Below are positions 41,342 through 48,934 of a stretch of 48,934 bases of DNA, one piece after another (position 1 is the stretch's first letter; every line of letters begins with the position of its first letter). This stretch comes from an uncultured bacterium (GTDB lineage Bacteria > Patescibacteriota > Minisyncoccia > Phycocordibacterales > PALSA-1337). The notes below the pieces were generated by a model. That model ran no database searches, was not told where the DNA came from, and worked only from the letters and a program-made list of their open reading frames with translations. The stretch spans positions 1 through 48,934 of the forward strand of contig CAIQIZ010000002.1 in assembly GCA_903872035.1 (NCBI GenBank), read 5' to 3'. Position numbers and translations under genes: made by a program.

Positions 41342-43774
41342 ATGGAATCAAATACTACATTCACAGATACGACGTTAGCGGCCAAATCCGTTTCCGTCAG
41401 CAAGTCTCGTTCCGAGTCGATAGCCTTCAATATCTTCATCGTCACTGTCATACTGGCGCCACTGGTATTTTGGCCATCGCCATATTTCGCTCTGGATATG
41501 ATGAAGACTCTTTTCATCGCTGTCGGAACGCTTCTTTCCGCTATCTTCTGCGGCATAACCGTGATGAAAGAAAGAAAGCTATCGTTGCCTCCCAAGAGCG
41601 TATCTTGGACAGGTATACTTTTGGTTGTTTCCATGCTCGTATCTGCCGCAACCAGTATTCATTTCATGAAGTCTTTTCTCGGGCAGGGCTTTGAGATCGG
41701 AACAGCCAGTTTTCTTTCCGTCCTATTTGTTTCCGGATTGGTAGCATATGTACTGACTGTGCGCCGCAGCGAGAGGGCCATCCAGATGTATGTTTCTATG
41801 GTCTCAGTCTATCTGGTCATCTTCATCTTCCAATTGCTGCGTCTGATCTTCGGTCTGAAATTTGCGTCGCTTTCGATCCTCAATTCTCTCACGGATACAG
41901 TTCTCGGAAGCTGGACCAGTTTTGGTATCTATTCAGCTGTCGTAGCCCTCATCTCCCTTACAGCTCTCTTGTTCCTGCCGCTTTCTCGGACCATGAAGAT
42001 ATGTTATAGCGTTCTGACTCTAGTTGGAGCCGTAGGATTATTCCTAGTCAGTAGTTCCAGTCTCTGGTTCATTGTCAGTCTGATTTTGCTCGCCTTCACT
42101 ATATTCATGTCAATAAGCAAGTCCATGGATAAACCAAAAGCAGAGGGAGGTTTTGTAACGTCATTAGTCCGACGTACCGCCTGGGTGCCTCTTATCCTAT
42201 TTGTAGTAGCCGCTCTCTTCGCTTGGCGTGGAACTTCCTGGTCGGCACCAGTCCTTACCAAGGTCACATCGCAGAATACGGAATTATCTTTGCCGTGGCA
42301 GATGACGCTCGATGTCGTCGCTGGTTCAATAAAGAATTATCCGATATTCGGCATAGGTCCAAATCATTTCGCCCAGGCATATCTGGCGTACAAACCAGTT
42401 GGAGTAAATCAAGGCGATGGTTGGGGAGTCGAATTCAGTAATGGTTTCGGATTGATTCCGACTTTTGTCGCCGCACAAGGTCTTGTTGGAATGATCCTCT
42501 GGATCCTCTTCTTTGTATTCTTCGGCATTCTCGGTGCAAGGGCGTTGCGACGATTGTCGAACGATCCAAGCCAGCGCTTCATGATAGTCTCATCATTCTC
42601 GGCTGCAGTCTTGCTATGGTTGGCGGCTATGTTCTTCGTACCGTCGCATGCCGTGATGTTCCTAGCATTTATCCTCTCTGGAATATTTCTGGGCGGAGCT
42701 GTGTCATACAACTTGCTTCCAGCTTTCAACTTTACCCCGGGAATGGGAACGCGCATGTACAAATTCCTCCCCTCGCTTCTGGTCTTGTGTATTGTGGTAG
42801 CGGCTGTCTGGAGCCTTGTATATATCAAGAAGACGGTCGCCTTGAGCTATTTCGGTTCCGGGATCAAACAACTGACTACAGCAGGAAATCCTGATCTTGC
42901 GGAGACATATTTCAAGAAGGCGCTCGCTATCGATCTCTCGGATATCTATTGGCAGGCTAGGGCGGAAGTCGCTTTGGCTCAAGCAACCAAACTGGTTAGC
43001 ACCGTGAACGCTCAAACACCGGCGTCGACGACACAGATAGTCAAGGATCAGGTGGTCTCTTTGGTGAATTCTGCTTCTACATATGCCCAAAATGCTGTCG
43101 CCTATGATCCGTCTAATTATTACAATTATGTCTCCGAAGCCAGAGTCTCAGCGGCTGGTGCGAGCTATGGAATACAAGATGATTACACTAGTGCCGTCCA
43201 AGCATATAGCAAAGCTATCGCATTGAATGCTCAAAACCCGTCTCTGTATCTCAACCTGGCCCAATTACAAGCGTCGCAAAATAAGCTTGATGATGCCCTA
43301 AAGACCATCGGTGCCACCCTTCAAGTCAAGAACAATTATCTCGACGCTATCTACCTACTTTCGCAAGTCGATGCTGCCAAAGGCAATCTACCGGAAGCTA
43401 TCACTGCCGCGCAATATGCCATCAGCATCAATGCTGGCAGCCCACTCCTCTACTTCCAGTTGGGAATCCTCCAGTATAATAACAAGGACTACAAGTCAGC
43501 AGTTGGTGCATTGTCTCAAGCCGTCAAATTGGCACCGGATTATGCAAACGCACAGTATTTCCTTGGTCTAGCCGACAGTCGTTTGGGTAACAATAGCGAT
43601 GCTATTGCACAGTTCACACAGTTGGCCAAGTCCAACCCGGATAACAAGGAAGTTGCAGCGATTCTATCCGCATTGCAGACCGGTCGTCCTATCTTTAACG
43701 ACACTCCTCAATCGCCGGCTCCGGCCAGTCCAGAAAAGCGTCAGTCACTGCCGATCCCATCGAAGAGCAGATGA
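41342..43774 (+). CDS. O-antigen ligase-like membrane protein fused to TPR domain
   Basis: The 810-residue protein has about a dozen membrane helices in residues 25-490, with the ligase-like loop IKNYPIFGIGPNHFAQAYLAYKP (a Wzy_C/O-antigen ligase signature) near 335-360 before the last helices. From about 510 to 780 it consists of TPR units (AETYFKKALAIDLSD, AVQAYSKAIALNAQNPSLYLNLAQLQ, YFQLGILQYNNKDYKSAVGALSQAVKLAPDYANAQYFLG). Such fusions are common in Parcubacteria and may transfer glycans to surface proteins or lipids; the substrate is unknown. MurJ follows after 36 bases. Confidence 0.88.
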   Translation: MESNTTFTDTTLAAKSVSVSKSRSESIAFNIFIVTVILAPLVFWPSPYFALDMMKTLFIAVGTLLSAIFCGITVMKERKLSLPPKSVSWTGILLVVSMLVSAATSIHFMKSFLGQGFEIGTASFLSVLFVSGLVAYVLTVRRSERAIQMYVSMVSVYLVIFIFQLLRLIFGLKFASLSILNSLTDTVLGSWTSFGIYSAVVALISLTALLFLPLSRTMKICYSVLTLVGAVGLFLVSSSSLWFIVSLILLAFTIFMSISKSMDKPKAEGGFVTSLVRRTAWVPLILFVVAALFAWRGTSWSAPVLTKVTSQNTELSLPWQMTLDVVAGSIKNYPIFGIGPNHFAQAYLAYKPVGVNQGDGWGVEFSNGFGLIPTFVAAQGLVGMILWILFFVFFGILGARALRRLSNDPSQRFMIVSSFSAAVLLWLAAMFFVPSHAVMFLAFILSGIFLGGAVSYNLLPAFNFTPGMGTRMYKFLPSLLVLCIVVAAVWSLVYIKKTVALSYFGSGIKQLTTAGNPDLAETYFKKALAIDLSDIYWQARAEVALAQATKLVSTVNAQTPASTTQIVKDQVVSLVNSASTYAQNAVAYDPSNYYNYVSEARVSAAGASYGIQDDYTSAVQAYSKAIALNAQNPSLYLNLAQLQASQNKLDDALKTIGATLQVKNNYLDAIYLLSQVDAAKGNLPEAITAAQYAISINAGSPLLYFQLGILQYNNKDYKSAVGALSQAVKLAPDYANAQYFLGLADSRLGNNSDAIAQFTQLAKSNPDNKEVAAILSALQTGRPIFNDTPQSPAPASPEKRQSLPIPSKSR

Positions 43775-43794
43775 TAGAGTTGCTGCACCCAGTG

Positions 43795-43803
43795 TGCTAG
43801 AAT
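43795..43803 (+). promoter_or_regulatory. Extended -10 promoter for murJ
   Basis: TGCTAGAAT ends 7 bases before ATG 43811, predicting a leaderless transcript even though an upstream gene is close. Confidence 0.55.
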
Positions 43804-43810
43804 ATTCTTA

Positions 43811-45490
43811 ATGGTAAAGCGCTGGTTCTCCTTCATTGGACAGGAAATACGCGGTCTTCATGAGGCCGCGTATCTCTTGGGCGCGTTCGCTTTACTCTCG
43901 CTCATCTTGGCTCTGGTCCGAGACAAATTGCTTGCATATACCTTCGGTGCTGGTCATGCCCTCGATGTATATTACGCGGCATTTCGTATTCCAGACCTCA
44001 TCTTTGCTACGGTCGGTTCATTGGTTTCAGCGTCGATCCTCCTTCCATATTTCATCGATCGATTCGAATCATCCAAGGAAAAAGGTCAGGTTTTTACTGA
44101 TGGAATATTTACCGTGTTCTTTTCCTTGATGGCTATCGTTTCGGCTATTGTATTCTTTCTTGCTCCGTATCTGGTGCCTATAGCTTTGCCTGGATTTGCC
44201 CACGACCCAGCATTGCCGCAGCTCGTCCTCTCAATGAGGATCATGCTTCTTTCGCCGTTCTTTCTCGGGCTCTCCAATCTTCTTTCCAGCCTGACCCAGA
44301 TGCATCATCGCTTCTTGGTCTATGCCGCGAGCCCCGTGGTTTACAATGCCGGCATCATCCTAGGTGTGCTCGTTGGGTATCCCTTGTTTGGTATACCGGG
44401 TATGGCTTTGGGAGTGGTTGGCGGGGCATTCCTCCATATGGCCATCCAGATCCCATTTTTGGTACATGAAAAATTCGTCCCAAAATTCACCAAACTGATC
44501 GTTTGGAAAGATATAAAGAAGATCGTTCTTACTACCTTACCAAGGACCGTGACCCTTTCAGCCAACCAGCTGGCTTCTTTCGTCTTGATCTCTCTGGCCT
44601 CGCTCATGTCCGTCGGTTCTATTTCTGTCTTTAACTTCGCCTTCAATCTGCAGTCTGTGCCTCTGACCCTGATCGGCGCCAGCTATTCCTCAGCTGTCTT
44701 TCCCACGCTTTCGCGCATGCTTTTCAAGGGCAATATAACCGAATTCAAAGCCAAGATGATCGCTTCGGCTGAACACATCATCTTTTGGTCCATGCCGCTC
44801 ACGGTTCTTTTCGTAGTTCTCCGCGCTCAGATAATCCGTACGGTCCTTGGTGCCGGAAAATTCGATTGGGCAGACACCAGATTGACCGCTGCTACCTTGG
44901 CATTATTCACCATCTCAACCATTGGGCAGAGCCTCATCGTGCTTTTTGTCCGGTCGTTTTACGCCGAAGGTAAGACCGCTAGACCTTTAGTCATCAACGC
45001 CATCTCCGCTTCCGTCATCGTTATTTCCGGATACTTGCTGGACAAGGCCTTCTTTGCTTTTCCAGCCTTTAGATATTTCCTAGAAAGCCTCCTCAAGATC
45101 CAGGGTCAAACTGGTACAAGCGTCATCGTCTTGGCTTTGGCTTATACCATTGGGGTGACCGTCAATACTATCTTACATTGGTGGACATATGAAAAGGTCT
45201 ACAAAGGATTCACTAAACCAGTCTTGGCAACATTGCTTCAAACGTTTACCGCTTCAGTCATCATGGGCTATGCCGCCTATCTGTCTCTGCGGATCTTTGC
45301 CGCCGTATTTCCATTGACCAAAGTTTGGGGAGTCTTCTTACAAGGTTTCTGTTCCGCCATCATCGGTTTGGTGGTACTCGTACTTTCTTTGATCGTCGTC
45401 CGTAATCAACAGATAGTCGACGTTTGGACCACTTTGCACCACAAGATTTGGAAGGTGGCGGTGCCTCCGGCCGAAGTCGAGCATATTTGA
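43811..45490 (+). CDS. murJ: MurJ lipid II flippase
   Basis: The 559-residue protein of the MviN/MurJ family moves lipid-linked peptidoglycan precursors across the cytoplasmic membrane. It has about 14 membrane helices and family motifs: LSLILALVRDKLLAYTFGAG, DVYYAAFRIPDLIFATVGSLVSASILLPYF, LSSLTQMHHRFLVYAASPVVYNAGII, and FVRSFYAEGKTARPLVINAIS. The length is normal with a short extra C-terminal cytoplasmic helix. A perfect hairpin without a T-run lies directly after the stop. Confidence 0.94.
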   Translation: MVKRWFSFIGQEIRGLHEAAYLLGAFALLSLILALVRDKLLAYTFGAGHALDVYYAAFRIPDLIFATVGSLVSASILLPYFIDRFESSKEKGQVFTDGIFTVFFSLMAIVSAIVFFLAPYLVPIALPGFAHDPALPQLVLSMRIMLLSPFFLGLSNLLSSLTQMHHRFLVYAASPVVYNAGIILGVLVGYPLFGIPGMALGVVGGAFLHMAIQIPFLVHEKFVPKFTKLIVWKDIKKIVLTTLPRTVTLSANQLASFVLISLASLMSVGSISVFNFAFNLQSVPLTLIGASYSSAVFPTLSRMLFKGNITEFKAKMIASAEHIIFWSMPLTVLFVVLRAQIIRTVLGAGKFDWADTRLTAATLALFTISTIGQSLIVLFVRSFYAEGKTARPLVINAISASVIVISGYLLDKAFFAFPAFRYFLESLLKIQGQTGTSVIVLALAYTIGVTVNTILHWWTYEKVYKGFTKPVLATLLQTFTASVIMGYAAYLSLRIFAAVFPLTKVWGVFLQGFCSAIIGLVVLVLSLIVVRNQQIVDVWTTLHHKIWKVAVPPAEVEHI

Positions 45491-45491
45491 T

Positions 45492-45511
45492 CCAGTAGGA
45501 TCACCTACTGG
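45492..45511. repeat. Perfect hairpin after murJ
   Basis: CCAGTAGG-ATCA-CCTACTGG is an 8-bp stem starting 2 bases after the stop codon. There is no T-run; it may protect the 3' end or terminate weakly. Confidence 0.55.
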
Positions 45512-45571
45512 GTGATATGTTGACTATTCTTCGTTTGTGCTTATGCTGTTACAAGAACAGAAAGGCACATT

Positions 45572-46186
45572 ATGAAAATAACACGAATCGTAAAAGCACC
45601 AGATTTTCCGCATGGAGGGGCGCTTGATTTTCCACCTTGGGTCGGCGAAGCTTGCGTCGGTCTCTGTCTGGGAGTATCTGAATGGAAAGTTCCTGGGGAT
45701 ATCATGATCATAGAAGCAAGGACCGAATGTCCCATGCCTTGTGACGAGCATTATCTCATTCTTCCAGAAGACCTGATCCGAGAGCTTGCATTGCAGCAGC
45801 CGAAAGCTCGCTCAAAAGAGGCGTCTGAATGGATCAACGAGAATGATTTCTGGGCTGGACCGCTCAGTATCAGCAAAGAAAAAGTCCTGGTTATGCCGGG
45901 TGTCGATATGCCACTGGACACATTCCGTGCTCGATGCCGAGAGGAATTCACTCTTCTAGTCAAAGAAGAGGGAAGGTGGAACAGGAGTCAGTTTGAGCAG
46001 GTCGACTCATTCGTCAGGTGCACGCTCAATTACGATCTAGTCGCATTTCCCTGGATAGCCCTGCTGTTCGGTAGGCATCCCGCTAGTGATTTCAAGCATC
46101 TCAAAGTTTTCCTTGGGCAGTTTGCCGTCAAGAACGTCACCGGTTGTTACCATCCTGCCTTACCTTTCGCTCCGCAGACTTTGTGA
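45572..46186 (+). CDS. Hypothetical protein, unknown
   Basis: This 204-residue soluble protein was not recognised. It has no signal peptide or membrane segment. It starts MKITRIVKAPDFPHGGALDF and contains VGEACVGLCLGVSEWKVPGD, ARTECPMPCDEHYLILPEDL and FVRCTLNYDLVAFPWIALLF, with six or seven cysteines, two of them in CPMPC. An AAAGG lies 8 bases before the ATG. Neighbours are murJ and lepA, with no clear functional link. Codon use looks like that of neighbouring genes, so I take it as real. Confidence 0.6.
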   Translation: MKITRIVKAPDFPHGGALDFPPWVGEACVGLCLGVSEWKVPGDIMIIEARTECPMPCDEHYLILPEDLIRELALQQPKARSKEASEWINENDFWAGPLSISKEKVLVMPGVDMPLDTFRARCREEFTLLVKEEGRWNRSQFEQVDSFVRCTLNYDLVAFPWIALLFGRHPASDFKHLKVFLGQFAVKNVTGCYHPALPFAPQTL

Positions 46187-46213
46187 GCGATTGGAACGGA
46201 AACAGAGCCAAGT

Positions 46214-46240
46214 GCCGCGGCCAAGTCCGCGGCTTTTTAT
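46214..46240 (+). terminator. Probable terminator before lepA
   Basis: GCCGCGG, spacer CCAAGT and CCGCGGC form a 7-bp GC stem followed by TTTTTATT. It lies 27 bases after the stop of the hypothetical gene. Confidence 0.7.
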
Positions 46241-46284
46241 TGCGTATAGCGGACGGCGTTGCGAATGCCAAATCACCCGTAATC

Positions 46285-46293
46285 TGCTATATT
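46285..46293 (+). promoter_or_regulatory. Extended -10 promoter for lepA
   Basis: TGCTATATT ends 8 bases before ATG 46302, which fixes the start and predicts a leader of at most two bases. Between the previous stop and the promoter lies a GCCGCGG/CCGCGGC stem (about 46214-46234) followed by TTTTT, a likely terminator of the upstream gene. Confidence 0.6.
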
Positions 46294-46301
46294 CAATATC
46301 T

Positions 46302-48194
46302 ATGAATCCTTCCTTCATCCGCAACTTCTCGATAATCGCGCACATCGACCACGGCAAGTCGACTTTGGCTGACCGCATGCTCGAGGTTACTGGCACCATC
46401 GAAAAGCGTAAGATGCAGGAACAAGTCCTTGATTCTATGGAATTGGAGAGGGAAAGGGGGATTACGATCAAGATGCAGCCTGTCAGGATGAGGTGGAAGC
46501 CAAAGAAGGAAGGCGATGGAACTCATGACAGTTTGAGCGCTGTGGGGCCTACGCCGGCACGATCTTCTGATCGCCAGCGGCAAACTGGCATGAGTTCCGG
46601 AGCCGATCCTGAATATGTGCTGAATCTCATCGACACTCCCGGACATATCGATTTCTCATACGAAGTCTCTAGATCTCTCAAAGCTGTCGAGGGTTCGATC
46701 CTTCTCGTTGATGCGACCCAAGGAGTGCAAGCTCAGACCCTCACAACGTTAAATATGGCTCGCGAAGTCGGTTTGACCATCATTCCAGTCATCAGCAAGA
46801 TCGATTCGCCACTTGCTCGCACAGAAGAAGTCGTCCATGAAGTTTGTGAATTATTGAAATGCCAGCCCGCCGAAGTCATGAAAGTTTCCGGTAAGACTGG
46901 GGAAGGGGTGGAAGATCTTTTGAATGAAGTTATAAAGAGAGTGCCAGCGCCGACTGAGGGGGGTGACGCTAAGTACTTTAGGTCACTCATTTTCGATTTC
47001 CAATACTCCAATCATACCGGCGTCATCGTTTATGTCCGAGTCATGAGCGGCTCTGTCAAGAAGCATGACCGGCTCATCTTCAAGATAGCTGGCAGGGAAT
47101 TCGAAGCTATAGAAGTCGGCGTCTTCAAGCCTGACAATACTCCGACTGAATCATTGAATTCTGGCGAAATCGGCTATATCGTCACAGGAATTAAGGAGCC
47201 TGGTATCGCTTCAGTTGGAGATACTGTTGCTTCAAATCGCGACAGTCTGCCGCCATTGCCGGGTTACAAGAGCCCACGTCCAGTCGTCTGGGCATCTCTA
47301 TATCCTGAAAGCCAAGATGATCTCTCGCTTCTGCGTCAGGCCTTGGGACGCCTCCGGTTATCTGATTCCTCATTCACTTATGAAGAAGAAGCCTCTGGAA
47401 CTCTCGGTAAAGGATATCGTTGTGGATTTCTCGGCATGCTTCATATGGAGATCGTCACCGAACGTCTGCGCCGCGAATTCAACCTAGAATTGGTCGTCAC
47501 CCAACCTTCCATCACATACACTGTCGAATTGAAGAACGGCAAGACCGTCACTGTCTATTCTCCGCCGCTTTTTCCCGAAGATCATGACATCGCCACGGTT
47601 TCTGAGCCGATAGTGACCATGAAGATCATCACGCCGCCACAATATCTGGGAGGGCTGATGAAGTCGCTCTACGAACATGAAGCCGAAGTCACAGCCACTG
47701 AAAACTTTGGTGACAATCGCACTATGCTCACCTCGCTCATGCCTCTTCGAGAGCTTATGAGGAATTTCTTTGATGAGGTAAAAAGCATTTCTTCGGGTTA
47801 TGCTTCGATCTCCTATGACATCACCGAGAATCGTCCCGCTGACGTTGTCCGTATGGATGTATTGGTCGCTGACGAGCCTGTAGTGGCTTTCAGCCGTGTC
47901 GTATCTAGAAGACGAGTCACTGAAGAAGCCGAAAACACAGTCGAGCGTCTGCACGCCATAATGCCTAGGGAGCTATTTACTTATAAGATCCAATCCAAGG
48001 CTCTTGGCAGGATCATTTCTTCACGATCGATTTCTGGCAAGAAGAAGGACGCCGCTGCAACGCTTTCCGGAGGCGACATCACTCGTAAGATGAAATTGCG
48101 CGAGAAACAAAAAGAAGGGCGCAAGCGCTTGAAAGACCACGGTTCGGTCAACATACCGCAAGAAGTCTTCGTGAAGATGATGCGGCACGAATAA
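46302..48194 (+). CDS. lepA: Elongation factor 4 (LepA) with an in-frame insertion
   Basis: The 630-residue translational GTPase back-translocates or remodels stalled ribosomes. Motifs are AHIDHGKSTLADRM (P-loop, about 11-24), RERGITIK, DTPGHIDFSYEV (about 110-121), SKIDSPLA (NKxD-like), then domains with LNSGEIGYI, GFLGMLHMEI and the LepA C-terminal end EKQKEGRKRLKDHGSVNIPQEVF. The start was chosen from the promoter and family; an upstream in-frame start would overlap the previous gene. Between PVRMRW and YVLNLIDTPG there are about 35 residues where ordinary LepA has about 10; this stretch is encoded by an inverted-repeat element. All GTPase motifs are intact. Confidence 0.95.
   Translation: MNPSFIRNFSIIAHIDHGKSTLADRMLEVTGTIEKRKMQEQVLDSMELERERGITIKMQPVRMRWKPKKEGDGTHDSLSAVGPTPARSSDRQRQTGMSSGADPEYVLNLIDTPGHIDFSYEVSRSLKAVEGSILLVDATQGVQAQTLTTLNMAREVGLTIIPVISKIDSPLARTEEVVHEVCELLKCQPAEVMKVSGKTGEGVEDLLNEVIKRVPAPTEGGDAKYFRSLIFDFQYSNHTGVIVYVRVMSGSVKKHDRLIFKIAGREFEAIEVGVFKPDNTPTESLNSGEIGYIVTGIKEPGIASVGDTVASNRDSLPPLPGYKSPRPVVWASLYPESQDDLSLLRQALGRLRLSDSSFTYEEEASGTLGKGYRCGFLGMLHMEIVTERLRREFNLELVVTQPSITYTVELKNGKTVTVYSPPLFPEDHDIATVSEPIVTMKIITPPQYLGGLMKSLYEHEAEVTATENFGDNRTMLTSLMPLRELMRNFFDEVKSISSGYASISYDITENRPADVVRMDVLVADEPVVAFSRVVSRRRVTEEAENTVERLHAIMPRELFTYKIQSKALGRIISSRSISGKKKDAAATLSGGDITRKMKLREKQKEGRKRLKDHGSVNIPQEVFVKMMRHE
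46518..46598. repeat. 81-base palindromic element inserted in frame in lepA
   Basis: Arms 46518-46542 and 46575-46598 are inverted repeats; GGAACTCATG pairs perfectly with CATGAGTTCC and CAGTTTG with CAAACTG, with only about two mismatches and one extra base over 25. The centre has a GATC-TTCT-GATC stem. The length is exactly 27 codons, so the frame is kept. Confidence 0.85.
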
Positions 48195-48308
48195 CTAGTA
48201 TTTCCAAACAGGGAAATACAGCAAGATCATGCTCAAGATGACCAGTATTGATACGATCATGAATCCGAAACTGACCGCTTTCTTTGTCTTTTCGTGAAAT
48301 AACAACAT
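48195..48308 (-). CDS. 37-residue single-helix membrane protein
   Basis: The small gene encodes MLLFHEKTKKAVSFGFMIVS, then ILVILSMILLYFPVWKY: a short charged N-terminus and one membrane helix. Short genes of this kind next to an FtsB-like gene are familiar in Parcubacteria (from memory). It lies directly after lepA, convergent, with adjoining stop codons. TATACT on the minus strand (48320-48315) ends 6 bases before its ATG and overlaps the divergent FtsB-like promoter. Function unknown. Confidence 0.65.
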   Translation of the reverse strand: MLLFHEKTKKAVSFGFMIVSILVILSMILLYFPVWKY

Positions 48309-48314
48309 AAGTCT

Positions 48315-48322
48315 AGTATAAT
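48315..48322. promoter_or_regulatory. Overlapping divergent -10 boxes
   Basis: On the plus strand TATAAT (48317-48322) ends 7 bases before ATG 48330. On the minus strand TATACT (48320-48315) ends 6 bases before ATG 48308. The boxes share four base pairs, so both genes cannot be initiated at once. Confidence 0.6.
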
Positions 48323-48329
48323 AGGTTCA

Positions 48330-48725
48330 ATGAAATACGGCAACTACCGCGCTACTAAAAAGAGATTTCATATAATGAAGTCTCCTTTGGCCATGGCCAT
48401 CATTTGCGTAATCTTGTTTGTCTTAATCAAAGCGACTTGGAGCATCCACCAAAAGGCCGTTGTCTCCGACGCCAAGCTTGCGCGGGCCAGGGTGGAATTG
48501 GTAAAGTTGCAGGCGCGTCAGAAAGACCTAGATTCGCAAGTAAGCGAATTGTCTACGGATCAGGGCATCGAAACGGAGTTGCGCACCAAGTATCGGGCGG
48601 TGCGGGACGGCGAATCGGTGGCAGTCATCACAGGAGATGTTGGTCAAACAGCCGCTACTGCAGGTGCAAGCACGACCGTATCAGTTGGATGGTGGCGCGG
48701 ACTGTGGAGTTGGTTCGGTCTTTAA
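48330..48725 (+). CDS. FtsB/DivIC-like septum formation protein
   Basis: The 131-residue protein has a basic cytoplasmic start, one membrane helix (LAMAIICVILFVLIKATWSI, about 20-39), a coiled coil (KLARARVELVKLQARQKDLDSQVSEL) and ETELRTKYRAVRDGESVAVI, which is the FtsB/DivIC pattern (Arg/Lys-Tyr-x-hydrophobic after the coiled coil). It would take part in the FtsB-FtsL-FtsQ division complex. The tail ends in WWRGLWSWFGL, possibly membrane-active. tRNA-Gly starts one base after its stop codon. Confidence 0.85.
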   Translation: MKYGNYRATKKRFHIMKSPLAMAIICVILFVLIKATWSIHQKAVVSDAKLARARVELVKLQARQKDLDSQVSELSTDQGIETELRTKYRAVRDGESVAVITGDVGQTAATAGASTTVSVGWWRGLWSWFGL

Positions 48726-48726
48726 A

Positions 48727-48797
48727 GCGGGTATGGTTTAGTGGTAGAACGCGACCTTCCCAAGGTTGAGACGCGAGTTCGATTCTCGCTACCCGCA
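48727..48797 (+). tRNA. tRNA-Gly (anticodon CCC)
   Basis: Acceptor strands GCGGGTA and TACCCGC, D arm TGGTTTAGTGGTAGAAC, anticodon stem CGACC/GGTTG with loop TTCCCAA (anticodon CCC) and T loop GTTCGATTC. Discriminator A; the CCA end is not encoded (unlike tRNA-Ser), so CCA addition is required. Confidence 0.96.
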
Positions 48798-48934
48798 CAG
48801 AGTTAAAATATCACCGTTTTTTGGAACTTTTGCCAGTATGTCATACGGACTTCTATAGCTCACTTGAGCGATTTTTCTGTCTTTCACAGAAAGGTTCCAA
48901 AGTAGTTCAGAGACGATATTGCGCTTTTCATAGT
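48789..48934 (-). CDS. C-terminal fragment, probable site-specific recombinase (5' end outside window)
   Basis: The minus-strand frame is open from the right edge and stops with TAG at 48789-48791, inside the 3' end of tRNA-Gly. It reads YEKRNIVSELLWNLSVKDRK, then YRSPYDILAKVPKNGDILTLCG. This matches my memory of the C-terminal ends of serine recombinases in Parcubacteria (KxxxLxxLxWNLSxKDxKxAxxxYxSPYxxLAK). Only about 48 residues are visible, so the call is tentative. Overlap with a tRNA 3' end suggests an integrated element that uses the tRNA as its attachment site. Confidence 0.5.
   Translation of the reverse strand, partial: YEKRNIVSELLWNLSVKDRKIAQVSYRSPYDILAKVPKNGDILTLCG

Overview
The window reads as a chromosome segment of a Candidatus Patescibacteria (CPR) bacterium, most likely a Parcubacteria/Paceibacteria lineage. 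The signs are an enormous surface protein built on the GNVGIGTTSP repeat, a LamG/glycine-rich surface protein, a membrane-anchored LemA-HtpX cluster, a monomeric B12-dependent ribonucleotide reductase, a Tgt with extra loops, and very short intergenic distances. TGA behaves as a stop codon throughout, so this is not a recoded Gracilibacteria/Absconditabacteria genome. The lineage assignment is inference from gene content.

Layout. 1-15.2 kb holds two giant extracellular proteins: a repeat adhesin/fibre truncated by the left edge and a LamG plus Gly-rich protein, with a MazF-like toxin between them. 15.3-17.1 kb holds toxin/defence-type genes: a small protein with an AbiEii-like nucleotidyltransferase, and a truncated AAA/DUF4143 ATPase. 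17.2-22.9 kb is housekeeping: RRM protein, LOG-family protein and tgt (overlapping by one base), a coiled-coil protein, a divergent PfkB kinase/class II aldolase pair, and ribosomal protein L25. 22.9-25.1 kb has a TrpR-like regulator, a 435-base structured intergenic region and a coiled-coil lytic transglycosylase. 25.1-29.6 kb (minus strand) has secG, a peptide-binding lipoprotein-like SBP and RNase J. 29.7-35.3 kb has groES-groEL, a PsbP-like anchored protein, lemA-htpX-hypothetical and tRNA-Ser(GGA). 35.3-37.4 kb has small membrane proteins and a DUF192 protein. 37.6-41.2 kb has the class II RNR, a cytidylyltransferase-like protein and the RNase P RNA. 41.3-48.8 kb has an O-antigen-ligase/TPR protein, MurJ, an unknown protein, LepA, an FtsB-like protein and tRNA-Gly(CCC), which abuts the end of a probable recombinase gene at the right edge.

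The most unusual content is not a gene but several kinds of palindromic or repetitive DNA. (i) A 103-base element with two hairpins exactly 56 bases apart and a conserved 26-base tail occurs twice, at 23388-23490 and 40544-40646, with a compensatory base change in its stems. (ii) Long inverted repeats are inserted in frame into lepA and tgt, and another lies between lemA and htpX; this resembles the Rickettsia palindromic elements in style, though not in recognised sequence. (iii) A degenerate CAGATTCCA/TGGAATCTG repeat family lies in intergenic regions and also inside the RNase P RNA. (iv) Purine-rich GGAGGAAG repeats lie in the RNase J N-terminus, in tgt and between the RRM and LOG genes.

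Many genes have a -10 hexamer 6-8 bases before the ATG, which predicts leaderless mRNAs. This includes a divergent pair (FtsB-like and a 37-residue membrane protein) whose two -10 boxes overlap. All functional statements come from motif recognition by eye; no database or folding program was run.
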